The translations under genes were made by a program, and so were the position numbers. The notes under the pieces are model-generated. The model saw nothing but the letters and a program-made list of their open reading frames with translations. It ran no database searches and had not been told where the DNA came from. From Vanilla planifolia (lineage: Eukaryota; Streptophyta; Magnoliopsida; Asparagales; Orchidaceae): a DNA stretch of 64,000 bases. Shown piece by piece: positions 52,201-64,000 of this stretch. Location: positions 27,863,333 to 27,927,332 of the forward strand of contig CM043875.1 in the NCBI GenBank assembly GCA_023846275.1. Reading direction: 5' to 3'. The stretch's first letter is position 1; every line of letters starts with the position of its first letter.

Positions 52201-54890
52201 TAAGCTATTTTTATTAATATTCTATTTATAAATTTATAAAAATTTTAATTCACTTTTAAAATTATGAATTATATACCGACATATTCATCCCAACGAGACC
52301 TTTTGCAAGATTCTCCCAGATGCATTTTTAAATTTTGGATTTATAGTCTTATATTTGATATATAAAACATATTTTAAGAAGATGTGAGAATTTAATTAGG
52401 TGTGTTATCACATAAGAAATTGGAGAGAGAAGGAAGGCAAAGTGGAAATGCTATGGAGATGATATGAACAAAATCATGCAATTAAGTAATAGAATCAAGA
52501 GAGAAATTTGAGAATTAGGAAAGAGTTACTACAACAAGTGCTTTATCATAGGCGAGTCCATTAAAATCAAAAATCAAGGTAAGCACACTTATATATCTAT
52601 GCAACTATTTAATATAATGATGTTTAAAGCTTAATGATCATAATAGAAAATGAATTGAAATTATTAAGCATTAAGATTATTGTCCATGTTCTTATTATAA
52701 GATTTTCCTTATTCTCAGCATGATTTTTGTAAATGATTGATTTAGTATGATATTTATTTATAATTGACTAAGCATGTTATTATTATATTTTTATATTTAA
52801 AATGTTAAATACAATACATTGTAGAAAATACCAAATCTTGTGATAGTGGTCACTAAAAGAATTAGTTTTTACTAGAGTAAATTGAAAAGGAAAAAGGGTA
52901 AAAACAAAATCTTGTTAAAAAAAAGACACAATTCTAAATATAAAATGATGATCAATTATTCAAATAATTACTATCATTCAGAATGATGTGTTTTGAAAAT
53001 AAGTCAAATGAATTATTTATTATGACTACTTTATTTGAAATTACATGTTATAAGAAAACATGCTTAGTTTATTATAAAAAAAGGTTTTGCTTTAAATCAA
53101 CTAAAAGAAAACTAATTTAATAAGTTTGAACAATAAATTAATTTTGATTTATTGACTTTGTTTGAAAATTCTTATAATATTCTCATTATGTTAGATGAAA
53201 AATTTTGTAATATTAGCCAACTAAATGCAAATGTATTGAAAATATTATCTTGTGTTATATTGTAAGAATTTGTTTTTGAAAATTGGTAAATTATAAACTT
53301 ATTTTGAGGTTATGGTTAAGTTAGAAAAAAGATATGGGGAGTTATATGTATTTGCGACTTTTTTGTCACATCTGTTTGATTTTAGACTGTCTTGAATTCT
53401 TTACTTTGCATTCTGTGTTTATCCAATATTTTGTTTGCCTAAGCATACCATGGCAACAGTGGGATGCTTTATTTTGTTATGCTTTTGATACATATTTATA
53501 TCCATTTTTAGGTGTTTTATTTATTTGTTTTACTAATGGATGTTTAATGTTCCTTATTTCTTTCATTATTGAATATATTGTAGCATGTTGGTGTTGCTTA
53601 TATAGGATAATTGTTGCCTAGATATATTTTTGTTATTTTTTGTTTTTTTTTTCATCTTATTAGGATTTACCTTTTATCTGGATGTTGCTTATTGGTGCTT
53701 TGCTCTTTATTAGAGGAACACCTCATATTAGTTGTTTGTCCACTATTAATGACATTATTCACCTTGCTTCATAGCCTTTTAATTAAATTTATCTTTCATA
53801 GTGACCATGATGAATTTGAAATTATTATCTTACCAAAAATGATCCCTCGATGATTATTATTGTTTATGTGAAATCAAACATCTTGTCATTATTTATTTAA
53901 GCATCGATTGATGATTATTAGGAGTGAGATGGCCAACCATACTATTATTAATTTTTGCCACTCTGTCAATTTTCTTTTTTCGGATGCTTAAAAACTTTTA
54001 TGCCAATCATGTATATGAGATGATTGTTCTGATATGGATAGAAAATAAACTGTGACAATGTAAAACCATATTGGTTTCAAAGAATAGATTTTGTAGCTCT
54101 ATCGTTGATTCCAAAAGTCTTGCATCTTATTTATTATTTTAGTATTCTTTTCCCTATCATGACTCTACTTTTTCATTAGTCTACATTGCATCATTATCTC
54201 TTGAATGATAACATTTTTAAAGCCAAGATCACTAGTAGGAACAGGCATCATTTTTTAAATAAAATTAAAAGAACATGACAACTATAGTTATTTGCGTTTA
54301 ATAAATTTTAAAAAAAAATCTATTTTTTATTTCATAAAACCTACTCCTAATTAAGATAAGATTCCATCATTTGCATACTTTATTAAGGTAATACTTTTAG
54401 CCAGCTTTGTTTAGAATATTCGTCATTCAAAGGCTGAGCTAGTAAGCAAGCAAACGTTGACAAAATGGGCACATAAAACGCAAGAAAATTAATAAATATG
54501 TGAACAACTTAACGAATGGCTTGGTCGAGTTTTAGTATAAACCGTTGATGTTGAAAGTTTGAACCGTGATCAAAATAGGTGGGTTTGACTCGGCTCGATT
54601 CAAAGCGGGTTTTCCCATCTTAAAGGATTTCACAATGCACGTGGAAGTCGATTACATCAATTTAAAATTAACATTTTTTTTATTTTTTTTAAATAAAAGT
54701 GCAAAAAAAAAAAGGGTGGAGAACCATCTTTGTTTTATTAAAAACATTTTTTTTTCTAAACTTGTATTTATAAAAAAAATAAAGATTTATTAAAAACAAT
54801 TTTCCAAAGGTTAATGATGAGTCAAATTTGTTTTGCTTATCAACGGTCGACATCCGAAGACTGGTACGCCTTTACACCGCCGTCATAGTC
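52201..54890. other. AT-rich DNA, no gene seen
   Basis: No gene is supported. Adjacent plus-strand frames at 53334-53621 and 53611-53853 are rich in Phe, Leu, Cys and Ile from T-rich DNA and have no recognisable domain. The last few hundred bases should contain the promoter of the gene starting at 54953. Confidence 0.5.
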
Positions 54891-54952
54891 ATCCAATCTC
54901 CTCTTTAAATCAGCATCTTCTCATCTCGGCTTGAGCGCGAAACAGAGGCGAG

Positions 54953-55324
54953 ATGCTTGGATTGCAGAGGTCGACGGAGACCTTCAGGAGGTCGGGCTCC
55001 TCCGGTCTGGTCTGGGAGGACCGGCATCTCCCGGCGGAGATGAACGCGTCGTCGAAGCCGGGGGCTGGAAAGGGGGAAGATTCCAATGTTGTCCTCCGGC
55101 AGTCCCAGAGCGCTGGTACCATTGGCATGATGAGGCGCAGCAGATCGGGCAGCGGCGGAGGAGGAGGCGGCCGCCTAGGAGGCGGCGGCGGAGCCAAATC
55201 CTACCGCACCGATCAGGTGGAGCCGGCGATGGACCCGCCCTCTCCGAAGGTCTCCTGCTGCGGGTTCTTCGGAGAGCTCGGCGGGACCGGGTCCAGCAAA
55301 AGGAGCAAAGCTCGCCGGCGTTGA
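54953..55324 (+). CDS. Small MAPK-substrate-like protein (At1g15400/At1g80180-like)
   Basis: Intronless frame of 123 residues from the ATG at 54953 to TGA at 55322-55324. The N-terminal block GLQRSTETFRRSGSSGLVWE (residues 3-22) and the C-terminal block with YRTDQVEPAMDPPSPKVSCC (residues 84-103) match the two conserved ends of a small plant protein family that includes MAPK-kinase-substrate proteins. The SP site in DPPSPKV is the likely proline-directed phosphosite. The middle is Ser/Arg- and Gly-rich and low in complexity (residues 60-82), and the tail is basic (KRSKARRR). Family members of 110-150 residues are usual, so it looks full length. Coding DNA is GC-rich inside AT-rich surroundings. 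The 141-codon plus frame and 95-codon minus frame over the same bases are shadows. Role in MAPK signalling is inferred from the family. Confidence 0.85.
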   Translation: MLGLQRSTETFRRSGSSGLVWEDRHLPAEMNASSKPGAGKGEDSNVVLRQSQSAGTIGMMRRSRSGSGGGGGGRLGGGGGAKSYRTDQVEPAMDPPSPKVSCCGFFGELGGTGSSKRSKARRR

Positions 55325-56889
55325 CTTATGCTCCAAGACTTACCTATAGATGGTGAGCATTCATTTTCTTTATTTTTATTTTTAAATGTTACCCAAAAAA
55401 GACCTCAGAGACATGCAAGGATATTTGCGGTGTTATGGTTAAATTTTTATTTTTTAAAATGTTAAATAAAAAAAAGTATTATTTTGTTCTTCAAATATAA
55501 TTGTTGATGCTTATTGATACCGGTGATAATATAACGTTATTATTAATTGTCACAAACAACTATAGATTGATTTGATGTAAACATGATTAATAAATAATTT
55601 AATTTTAAATACTATTATTAAGTATTATTAAAAATATATATATTTGAAAATATATTCTTTAAAAAACATTTAGCGTTATAAATTATTAATATATATATAT
55701 ATATATTATTTTTTATAGAAGGAAATATATTTTTTAAATATTATTTTGAGCAGATAAAATTATATTTTTAATACCTTTTTTTTAGTTTTCAAGTTAAAAA
55801 AATGTTTTCTAAACTTGATTAACTTAATATTTGATTTCATTTTCAAATGCATCTATTAAAAATGTTTCAAAAAAATAAATAATTTAGGAATATAAACTTA
55901 TCATTGAAAGAAAAAGAACTAAAGAAAATACCAATATATGATTGGTGGGATGTAAAAATATACAAAGAGAATTTGTTATAATTACAAAGAAAAAGTCCTC
56001 ATCAAAGTTGGTTAAATAGCCATTTAATACTCATAGTATATTTATTGTAGAAGTATTTGCTTTCTTACTCTACTTTTTGTTGCATGATTTTTTTGTAAAA
56101 AAGTGACATGATCGTTTATAGCATAAAGCTACATGCTATGTTGGATAAACAGATAACCATTATATGAGATACAATTAAGCTTGTTGATTATAAGCTTTTA
56201 AAGTTGCTGAAAGTGACCTTTTTTGAAAATTTGGACTAAAGTTTTATTTTGTACATCATTTTTGAGACGTCACCTTTAAACCAAATAAGATTTACCAAAT
56301 TAAATACTTAAAAACTAAATTAATAATATTAACATGACTTTACAATTGATAATACTCTTTATAAGAGGTATGATAATAAGATAAATCCTAATCAACCCAA
56401 TCTAAAAAAATAAATAAACACACATATAACAATATTTTCTAAAACCAAATGATTTAGTTATCATTTATAAACATCTAAAGTGAATATCTAAGTATAATAG
56501 TCTACAACATATTAAACTTATGTTAAGCCATACAATAGAAAACATAAACTTCGAGTACATACATAACAATATCATACAAAAAAATACTTATTTAGATATC
56601 ATAAAGACATGTACTTATCCCCAAGACACCCTACCTACTGAGTGAGACAATCATTCATCTACTTATGATCCCTTTCTTGGTATGATGTAAAAAATATACT
56701 CTCGATGTAAGCATTGTATAAGACTCTAAATGATTTGATAGAAAAATCAATGAGATAATAAAAGAGTTATATACTATAAATAGTCAACATCTCATCGTAC
56801 TTTATAATATCTATGATCATATTATACAATCTATAAATTCTGTCACTACTCATTATAAATTTAAAATTTTTAGAAATATTCTAAAAGAT
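55325..56889. other. 3' flank and AT-rich DNA, no gene seen
   Basis: The first bases are probably the 3' UTR of the gene ending at 55324. An AATAAAAAAAAG stretch near 55460 could serve for polyadenylation. The remainder is very AT-rich, with a short AT run at 55692-55707, and no gene. Confidence 0.5.
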
Positions 56890-57060
56890 CTAAAATTCAA
56901 AAAAATATAAATAATTAAAAAATATTGTTATTTTCATAAATTTAAGATGTTAAAAATTCTTTCTCATTAGAATCATCAATCAACGTGATATATCTAAATT
57001 TCTTTAATTTAAATATCTTATAAATTTTAAAATTTTAAATTATTCATTTATTTATTTATT
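56890..57060. repeat. Dispersed repeat, copy 2 (first copy 45340-45540)
   Basis: Shares with copy 1 AAAAATATAAATAATTAAAA, ATCATCAATCAAC and a TAAATTTTAAAATTTTAAAT-like segment in the same order. It ends in a (TTTA)n run and CCAACTTTTGGGATGG at about 57064-57079, which looks like an LTR tail. Confidence 0.6.
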
Positions 57061-59600
57061 TATTCCAACTTTTGGGATGGTATAGTTATGACAATTACAC
57101 CTAGCAAAATCCAAATAAACCTGATAAAACATATGAAAAACCTAATTATCAAGTCAAAATAAAGTAACAAATACAGACAATATAAACCAATAATAAGCAA
57201 GAGTGACAACAAAATATTTTAATGCATATATCATCTCCAAAAAATAATAAAGTAAAAGCAAAGCATATAGTCTCAAAGATGCCAAATAATACAAAGATTA
57301 AAATAAAATACAAGTATATCATTTGTCAAAAAAGTACAATAAAACTCTCATATACAAACAACTCTCATAGAGCTTACAAATAAAGCATATTCTCTTAGAA
57401 GACTTTTAGAAACCTCTAGCTCTATAAACATCTATATATTGGTTAGTAAAGTAAGTAATGAGTCAAATATACTTAATAAAAAATGACCAAATACAAGTAG
57501 ATAAGATAATATAATAGTGAAAATATGTAATTCATAAGTAAATACTGAATAAAAAATTAAATAATACATGATAATTTATAAAACAATATAAAATATTAAA
57601 TTATTTCATAAAATGTTCATATGAATCATGATCTTATATGCATATAGTCATCATATAGTACTCATATAATATCATATCTTTTACTTTTTTTTTTCTTTCA
57701 TATTTGAATTTATTAAATTTTTTTATTTCTTTTTTTAGAGCTTAGATTTTTTCATGTCTCTACTCCTTAGGATTATCATCATTTATCACTAGGCTATTGC
57801 TTACATCATCTTGTGCTTACTACGGTGAAGCCTTTGACATAATATAGGTCATAATCTGGGACCCAAAGATACCGAGGTAGTGATTTTTATTTTAAAATTA
57901 GGTAGTTAAAGAAAACACTTTCACATTATTATGTCACCCTACTTATGATATTTTAGATCTTTAGGTTTAAATAGGTTTTCTTTATTTTTTTTCTTTTTCA
58001 TTAATTTTATTCATTTTTTCCTTATGTGCTGATTTTTATAACACACATTATAATAATAATGTGTGATCCCATAAATTAGAACATATGCAAATAATTTTAT
58101 GTTAAGCATGATGGTCACATTATATTACATTTCATAATAATATTTCAAGGTACTTAAAATAATTTTAATCTTTTTATGCCAAAATTATTTAATTTATCTA
58201 CCTGATGATTCTAAGATGCTTCTTTAATAATGTGTATTTTTCTTTTATATTTTCTTTTTATTTTATGTAAAAATTTTATTTTATTATTTTAATTATTTTT
58301 TAATTTTTATCCTCAAGCTTTAAGAGTTAATATACTTTATTTTATGTATTCTAATATTTCAATTTCTATAAAATTATGTTTTATGCTTTCTATTCTTTTA
58401 AATTCCATAAAATTACTTATTTTTTATATCAAAAGTATTTGCAAATACTATTACAAATAATTCTCATAAAAATTTAGAAATTCTATTAGGATTCATTATT
58501 CAAATCTTCCTATCATATAGTTTGATCTCATCTATCATATTATATGAACATTAATAAGTAGCTATTCAAACATTAGATCAAACAGATTGATCTCAACTTT
58601 AACTTATTTTTAAAGCTAATCTATTATCTAAAGTTTTATGAAATGACACAACTTTTAGGTTTTAGGCATATAGTTCCATTTCAAATAATCTAACTTTTTG
58701 AACATGACCAGATCATGTGGTTTGATGAATATTATTGTGTAGTATGATGTTTTTAGAAATTTAGAGTTTAATATTATATAATTGATTATAAAATTCAATA
58801 CGTATTATCATATTATAAGATTCTCTTAAGAATTTAGGATCTAACATTGCTCAACTAAACATACAATTTGATTAATATTATTATACCATATGATGATTCT
58901 TTTAAGAAAGATTTGGTGCTAATTTCATAACTCATCATATCATTTATTGTCTTCATTGTACAATCTGATTAAGCTAATTGTATAGCATGATTGACTCGAT
59001 TATATAGTATGAATGACTTGATCATACAATAAGCAACCAAGGTCAAATAATAATGAATTGGAGATTTCGACTCAGTCCATAGCTAATCCAAAACCAAACC
59101 CTAAGTAACTCCACATATAACCCTACAACATATTAAGGAAGGAAAATCTTAACTGGAATGTTACCTTACATAACTCTTTGATAAAAATGAGGTATGAGCT
59201 TCTTCTTCAACTTTTATTCCTCTGTAACTTTGAAATCCTTTTTTATAGTTGTAGATCGAGTTAAAGTCGCTTGAAGATGTCTCCTTCCTTCTCTCTAAGC
59301 CTTGATTCTTCTCCCCTTCTATTATCAACACTCACTATAAATTTTTCTCATACAGCCAACGTGTGTAGATCGAAAAAAGGAAACACAGCTTTGTGTACTT
59401 TCCTTATGTGAAAACAATTTCCTGCCTCCCTTCGAGGGGCACACCACACACTGTCAACCTATTTCGATGATCTATTCGTGAGTCATATCGAATATGACAA
59501 GAAAAGTGATTAAGTTTCCTTTTATATTTAAACAAAATTTAAATATAATAAACTTTTCTTTTTTTTTCTTTATAAATTTCATAAAATAATTCTAACGAAT
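57061..59600 (+). mobile_element. LTR-like remnant, limits uncertain
   Basis: After CTTTTGGGATGGTATAG (an LTR-tail-like string) comes TGACAATTACACC at about 57088, LTR-head-like. The order of segments follows that of the 49033 LTR: an A-rich part with AACC and CAAA words, then GTAATGAGTC (about 57460), a T-rich part, GGACCCAAAGATACCGAGG (about 57860) and a GTATGAT-word block. No target duplication was found, so I treat it as a decayed relative rather than a defined element. Confidence 0.35.
58480..59045. repeat. GTATGAT-word block 3
   Basis: Contains CTATCATATAGTTTGATC, TGTGTAGTATGATGTT, TATTATACCATATGATG, TTGTACAATCTGATTAAG, TTGTATAGCATGATTGAC, TATATAGTATGAATGAC and TTGATCATACAATAAG. Near the right end the copies sit 20-25 bases apart, clearest at 58965-59030, which supports an ancestral tandem array. 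Confidence 0.5.
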
Positions 59601-62149
59601 CCTAAAAATTCAAATAGTTTACCTATAGATTCTTTAGATTGAGACCTTCATAGTGGAATAATCAAATCCTAAGTCTAACTACTATATTTGTTTCACATCA
59701 ATCAAAGTTTGTTTAAAATTTATACAATTTTTTGCATTTACCATATAATTAATTAGTACATTATAATTACTTATTATATATATACACACATATGTTGACA
59801 ATATTAATCTCGAAATATCTTTCCTTTTCCCATCACTACCATCTACAAACATTAATCCCTCTCCTCTTCACATAAGAAACTTTGAATTTTAGGATAAATC
59901 TTCGATTCGAGTAAGTGGAAGCCTTCCACTTCGATTTATTATTTTCTTACAACCTTACCATTGGAGATTTCATTGACTAAATGGAAATTGCTATCTGCCA
60001 ACAAAAAATCATTTTCTTCTTACATGAAAAACAACGAATCATCTATGGGACTTTAATTTCTTAGTAGATTAAGCATTCTCTTGTGTTTAATTAGTGAATT
60101 TGAAAATTTTCTTAATCTGTGCATGGTTGCACATCATGATTGCCAATATTGAGATGAATGCATTGATTTTCATTAGCATGGAATTTGGGATTTGAAGATA
60201 TTGTGGCTAGAATCTAGAGATTTTAAAGAAATTAAGCTTTTTTATGGTCGTGTAAGCTAAGAAGAAATATGGTGAAATTAAAAAATGGAAAACTTATGGT
60301 TATAAGTATAAAAATACATAGGAGAAGTCAAGTAAGAAAAGAATCAACATATTAATTATTGTTATTATTTTTATTTTAAATTTAATTATTTTTAAATACA
60401 TAAACTCTTAAGAAAATTAAATAACATTGGATGTAAGAATATTAGGATTAATTTAATTGTGAAATAACTTAAGCAAGCTGCAAAAAATATAATATGGTAT
60501 ATTCTCATTGTGTAGGATCAAAATGCCAAGTCAATTTATGATGTAGATTCTTCATACATAGATTAAGCGAATAAATTGATTAACTATGATATAAGCATGT
60601 TTGTTTATTTATATTCCTTGAGTATATTGTGATAAAATAATATTTATTATTTATGATCTTAAAACTGAACCTATTTATGTATTTGAATTTTAATCATAAG
60701 ATTTTTATGATTTATTATTGATAAATAAACAAGATTTATATGACTATAAAAGAAAAGAGGTATGCAAATAATTGAAAATTATATAATTGTTTATATGAAT
60801 TATAGCAAGAGAATGACATATTGAATAGACATGGTGAAATAATATGTGATGATATGAGACGTTGCAATTTGATGTGACGATTGGCTTCTTTGATGATTGT
60901 CATTTGTTGTCTTCAAATAGTAAGGTTGTTGGGTGTAGGTGTGGGGTGCATAATAGAGATGTTATCAATAGCTGACTTTTAGGTTTGTAGGATGGCTAGT
61001 TGTGGTTTTAGAGTCATATTAGTAAAGATTGATATGAAGTTGATCGATTAATATACCTAAGGGTAGAGGCCTACCCATTTGAAAATCTTTTGATGTGTAT
61101 TAATATGGACATTATATGAAATGTGAGCAGGGATGATATCAAAGAGAAATTCAACCCATATTGACTTAAAAAATGAATTGAGAAGAAGAAAATTGAATAA
61201 ATAAATAGAGAAAAAAGACATAAGTAGAAGAAAATATAAATTCAATAGAATGAATCATTTCTTTATTACTATTTTTTAATTTAATGTAGTTATTTCTTAC
61301 TTATGTTATTTATTATTTGGTTTATAACTTTATTATTTTTTATGTTTTTAATATTATATTATCTTATTATTTATGATTTATTTATTAAGATTTTAAGACT
61401 TATTTCATATACTTACATTATTATTGGCTAACCAGGGTCATAACATCGAGTTAGTGAACCTAACAAAATATAGGATTCAAGTATGTAATGTGTTAGGAGG
61501 ACACTATATGATTATGATGTAAATTAGATAATATTATCTAGATTTAATGTTATTTGATATTGATGCTCTTCACGAAGTGGTGTACATTTTGCATTTTATA
61601 TATCTTACAGATTGTTGTGAAATTTGTAGATTTGGTTTATGTGAATTAATATTTTAATATGATTTTAGTTTTATAGGTTATATGAATGATAAATTTTATT
61701 ATTTATGAGATATTAATTATAAATATGCATGTGATGATAAATTATTATATATAAAAATTGACATTTTATATTAAAGATTCTATTTATTTATTTATTTTTA
61801 ATTAAAAGCAATTTAATTAGATCTAAATATTATGAAAAAGAAAATTATGTTGAAATGGTCTTATTCATAGCTATCTTCCTAAATGGGTTAAGTGGGACAT
61901 GATGCATGCATTTCACTACTAATACTAAGCATATTTAATAATCTGCTTACATTACAGTTATTTAATTTTTCAACTTAATGACCTTAAGAAATTTTTTCTT
62001 AATCTTTCTTTTTCTTTTATTTTTTTCTTATTTTTTATATAATTTGTAATATATTTTATTAAAATAAGTTAATTTTTAAATACAACTTATAAGAAAACAC
62101 TTTCAAAAGGTTATATCAAGCCATTCTTTAACATTCTACTCATTTAGCC
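59601..62149. other. AT-rich DNA, no gene seen
   Basis: No gene is supported. A TATATATATACACACATAT run lies near 59776. Frames such as 61057-61245 (minus) are Phe/Leu-rich with no domain. Parts at 60860-61060 and 61430-61480 are GC-richer and may be old LTR pieces, without identifiable ends. Confidence 0.45.
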
Positions 62150-62560
62150 TTTGGGACTCCTCATCGTACAGTACAACCCCCATTATCAAATTGTATGATC
62201 TATACTATTTCACTGATATGGTAGAGGATCGTATGAGAAATCACTATTAAACATTCAATTAAATTTATCTTAGATGTTCATTTGTATTATCATACTAGTA
62301 TGATCTATTATAGAAACTTGATTTGGACAAGAGAGATTAAATTAATGAATAATATTAATTAGATTATAATCTCATCATACTTATCTGATCTTCATGGCGT
62401 ACATGTATAATATATGGTAATTAATCTATTAGAAAAGGAATCAAACATAAGATCTTTATTGATTACATTAAAAACATATCGCATTATTTGATCTATAGTT
62501 TGTGCATGTATAATTCATAACTATTACTTTATCGTACAAGGTATCAAATAAAAATATCTA
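62150..62560. repeat. GTATGAT-word block 4
   Basis: Holds CATCGTACAGTACAACC, AATTGTATGATCTATAC, GGATCGTATGAGAAATC, TATCATACTAGTATGATC, CTCATCATACTTATCTG, GGCGTACATGTATAAT and TTATCGTACAAGGTATC. It uses the same vocabulary as the other blocks, with no fixed period visible by eye. Confidence 0.45.
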
Positions 62561-63750
62561 TTAACTAGTTATGTGTACGACTAAGAGAGAGACTATGAGG
62601 AGACACAATAGTTTTCATGAAATAAGCATTTGCAAACTTCTTTAGGTGAGAAATGTCGAACGAAGAGAATGAGAAAAACAAGAGATTTGATAATCTTCAA
62701 TGATAATAGTAAGTTCTAAATTGAAATTGGTTCCTTATGTTAGTATTATAACCCCATCGCATCTGTGCTTCCTCATTTCCTTGATCAATCAAGGTTGCTT
62801 CCTTAATCTAGTTGAGTCATGCTGTGTGAAGGGTTTATGGGTGCTCGTGGGATTCAAAGGTCTTCAAGATGATGAGTCTCTTCCATGCAATTAGCAAGTT
62901 GAGAAAGGCAATTGCAAGGAGGGGAAGTGATACTTTAAACTGATTTAGCTGAACCTCACCCAATTGTGAATTTGCTATAGGAATTACTACTGTGGTGGAG
63001 GGAAAATATAAAGGATAATTTGTGGATTGAATTACAATAGTAGAAAAAGGTAAACATGTGATTTCTAATTTTCATATATTTATTTCATGTAGAAATTTTA
63101 GCAATAATGACATATGATTTGACAAGAAAATATGAGAGAAAAATTGTCTAATCATTATAAAATTTATATGAATTTTCTATAAAGGAGATCCACAGTAGTT
63201 GGCTATTGATTACAACATGAATGAAAAAAGAATTGACTCAAGATATCATATGTTTTGCTAAGTTTTATATACAATAAATGACACCTAATTTTTAGGTTAA
63301 AATTACAAGTTTAATATGAGGTTGGATGTTAGCTTAAGAAATTTTTATAATTTGACATAATTACTTTACATTAGCTTGACTTAACAAAATTATGTGTGGG
63401 GATAACCCTTTCATAATATATTGTTTATATGTATCGTAATAACTAGTAAGTTATTGAACAAATCAATAAGTGATGGTGAAATCCTTTGTTGCTATATTGT
63501 GATGTAAGAAGCAAGGAGAAAAGAAGAATTGATTTCAAAGTAGTCTTCTTTTGATGTCATGTATATTTTGGGATTAAGTGTATTCTATTACATATTTACT
63601 TTTCATGTTAATTTATTTATACTATTTATTTATCTATTAAATCTTTATATTCTCTCTCCTACTTGTATTACAGGACATAACATAAGTATATATTACGTAT
63701 GAATATTTAGAGGTATAGGAGTAGATTTTGAGAACTAAAAATATGTCATT
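62561..63750. other. AT-rich DNA, no gene seen
   Basis: No gene is supported. The 64-codon frame at 62700-62894 has no recognisable domain. Confidence 0.5.
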
Positions 63751-63755
63751 TTATA

Positions 63756-64000
63756 TGTCAAGCCCCCACCTACATCAAGTACCACTATATAACAAAGTTA
63801 TCATCAAAGTCGCGAGATACAACATCTAAGTGAGGACACAGAACAAAACCCAAGGTGGGGACCCGACGGTTAGACAAACACCAACTCCAAAATCAACACC
63901 AAGCCCTCTCCTTTTCACACATCTCGTGAAAATGACTCTTCTGTAGCAGCACCATTTCCATCTCTCGATACAGTGGTTTCATGACCTGTGATGTAAGCAC
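63756..64000 (+). mobile_element. LTR related to 49033-51224, cut by the window edge
   Basis: Starts TGTCAAGCCCCCACCTACAT and aligns with the first 290 bases of the solo LTR at 49033 in the same orientation. Shared words include TACCACTA, GGGGACCCGACG / GAGGACCCGACG, AGACAAACACCAACT and GACCTGTGATGTAAGCAC. It lacks about 40 bases present in the other copy (a stretch with TATATAAACAAGAACATG). The 5 bases before it, TTATA, should recur at its far end if it is complete. Confidence 0.85.

Noticed and set aside
54910..55356. 141-codon plus-strand and 95-codon minus-strand frames
   Set aside because: Shadows of the 123-residue MAPK-substrate-like gene in GC-rich DNA. Only the 54953 frame shows the family's conserved ends.

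Overview
The window is nuclear DNA of a flowering plant. It is strongly AT-rich, with one spliced gene of many introns, one compact GC-rich intronless gene, plant-type LTR remnants, long (AT)n tracts and no bacterial-style gene packing. The GC-rich, glycine-rich coding style of the intronless gene against an AT-rich background leans towards a monocot, but I cannot name the species.

Two protein genes can be supported. (1) On the minus strand, positions 24455 down to 15913, six exons join with exactly matching phases into a 263-residue protein. It carries the Utp12 domain found in small-subunit (SSU) processome proteins, so a role in pre-18S rRNA processing in the nucleolus is likely. The protein lacks the WD40 repeats of Utp5/WDR43. 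Its introns are large (up to 3.2 kb) and hold an (AT)n tract, a probable MITE and a broken ORF of unknown origin. A GC-rich island at 38.9-39.4 kb carries a telo-box plus a site II element in minus orientation, the usual promoter pair of plant ribosome-biogenesis genes. It could be the distant promoter of this gene, which would require a leader intron of about 14 kb. (2) On the plus strand, 54953-55324, there is a 123-residue protein resembling the small plant MAPK-substrate family related to Arabidopsis At1g15400/At1g80180.

The rest is repeat-derived. Two solo LTRs are defined at base level by TG...CA ends and 5-bp target duplications: 10430-11664 (GACAC) and 49033-51224 (ATTAT). A relative of the second enters at 63756 and runs off the right edge. 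Decayed LTR-like pieces lie near 1.2-2.4, 31.0-31.3, 40.9-41.4, 44.1, 51.3-52.2 and 57.1-59.6 kb. No gag, protease, reverse transcriptase, integrase or transposase frame survives anywhere, so the window looks heavily purged by LTR-LTR recombination and decay.

The most unusual structure is at 33.65-36.6 kb: several old tandem arrays with different periods (about 36, 27-28, perhaps 45 and 92 bp) lie side by side, and another of 20 bp sits at 25.2-25.56 kb. Other unexplained structures are a 1.1-kb diverged tandem duplication with a TATA box in each copy (5.78-8.09 kb), several blocks crowded with GTATGAT/ATCATAC and GTACAAT-type words, and a perfect 14-bp hairpin 3' of the Utp12 gene. Most short ORFs in the window are chance frames in AT-rich DNA.
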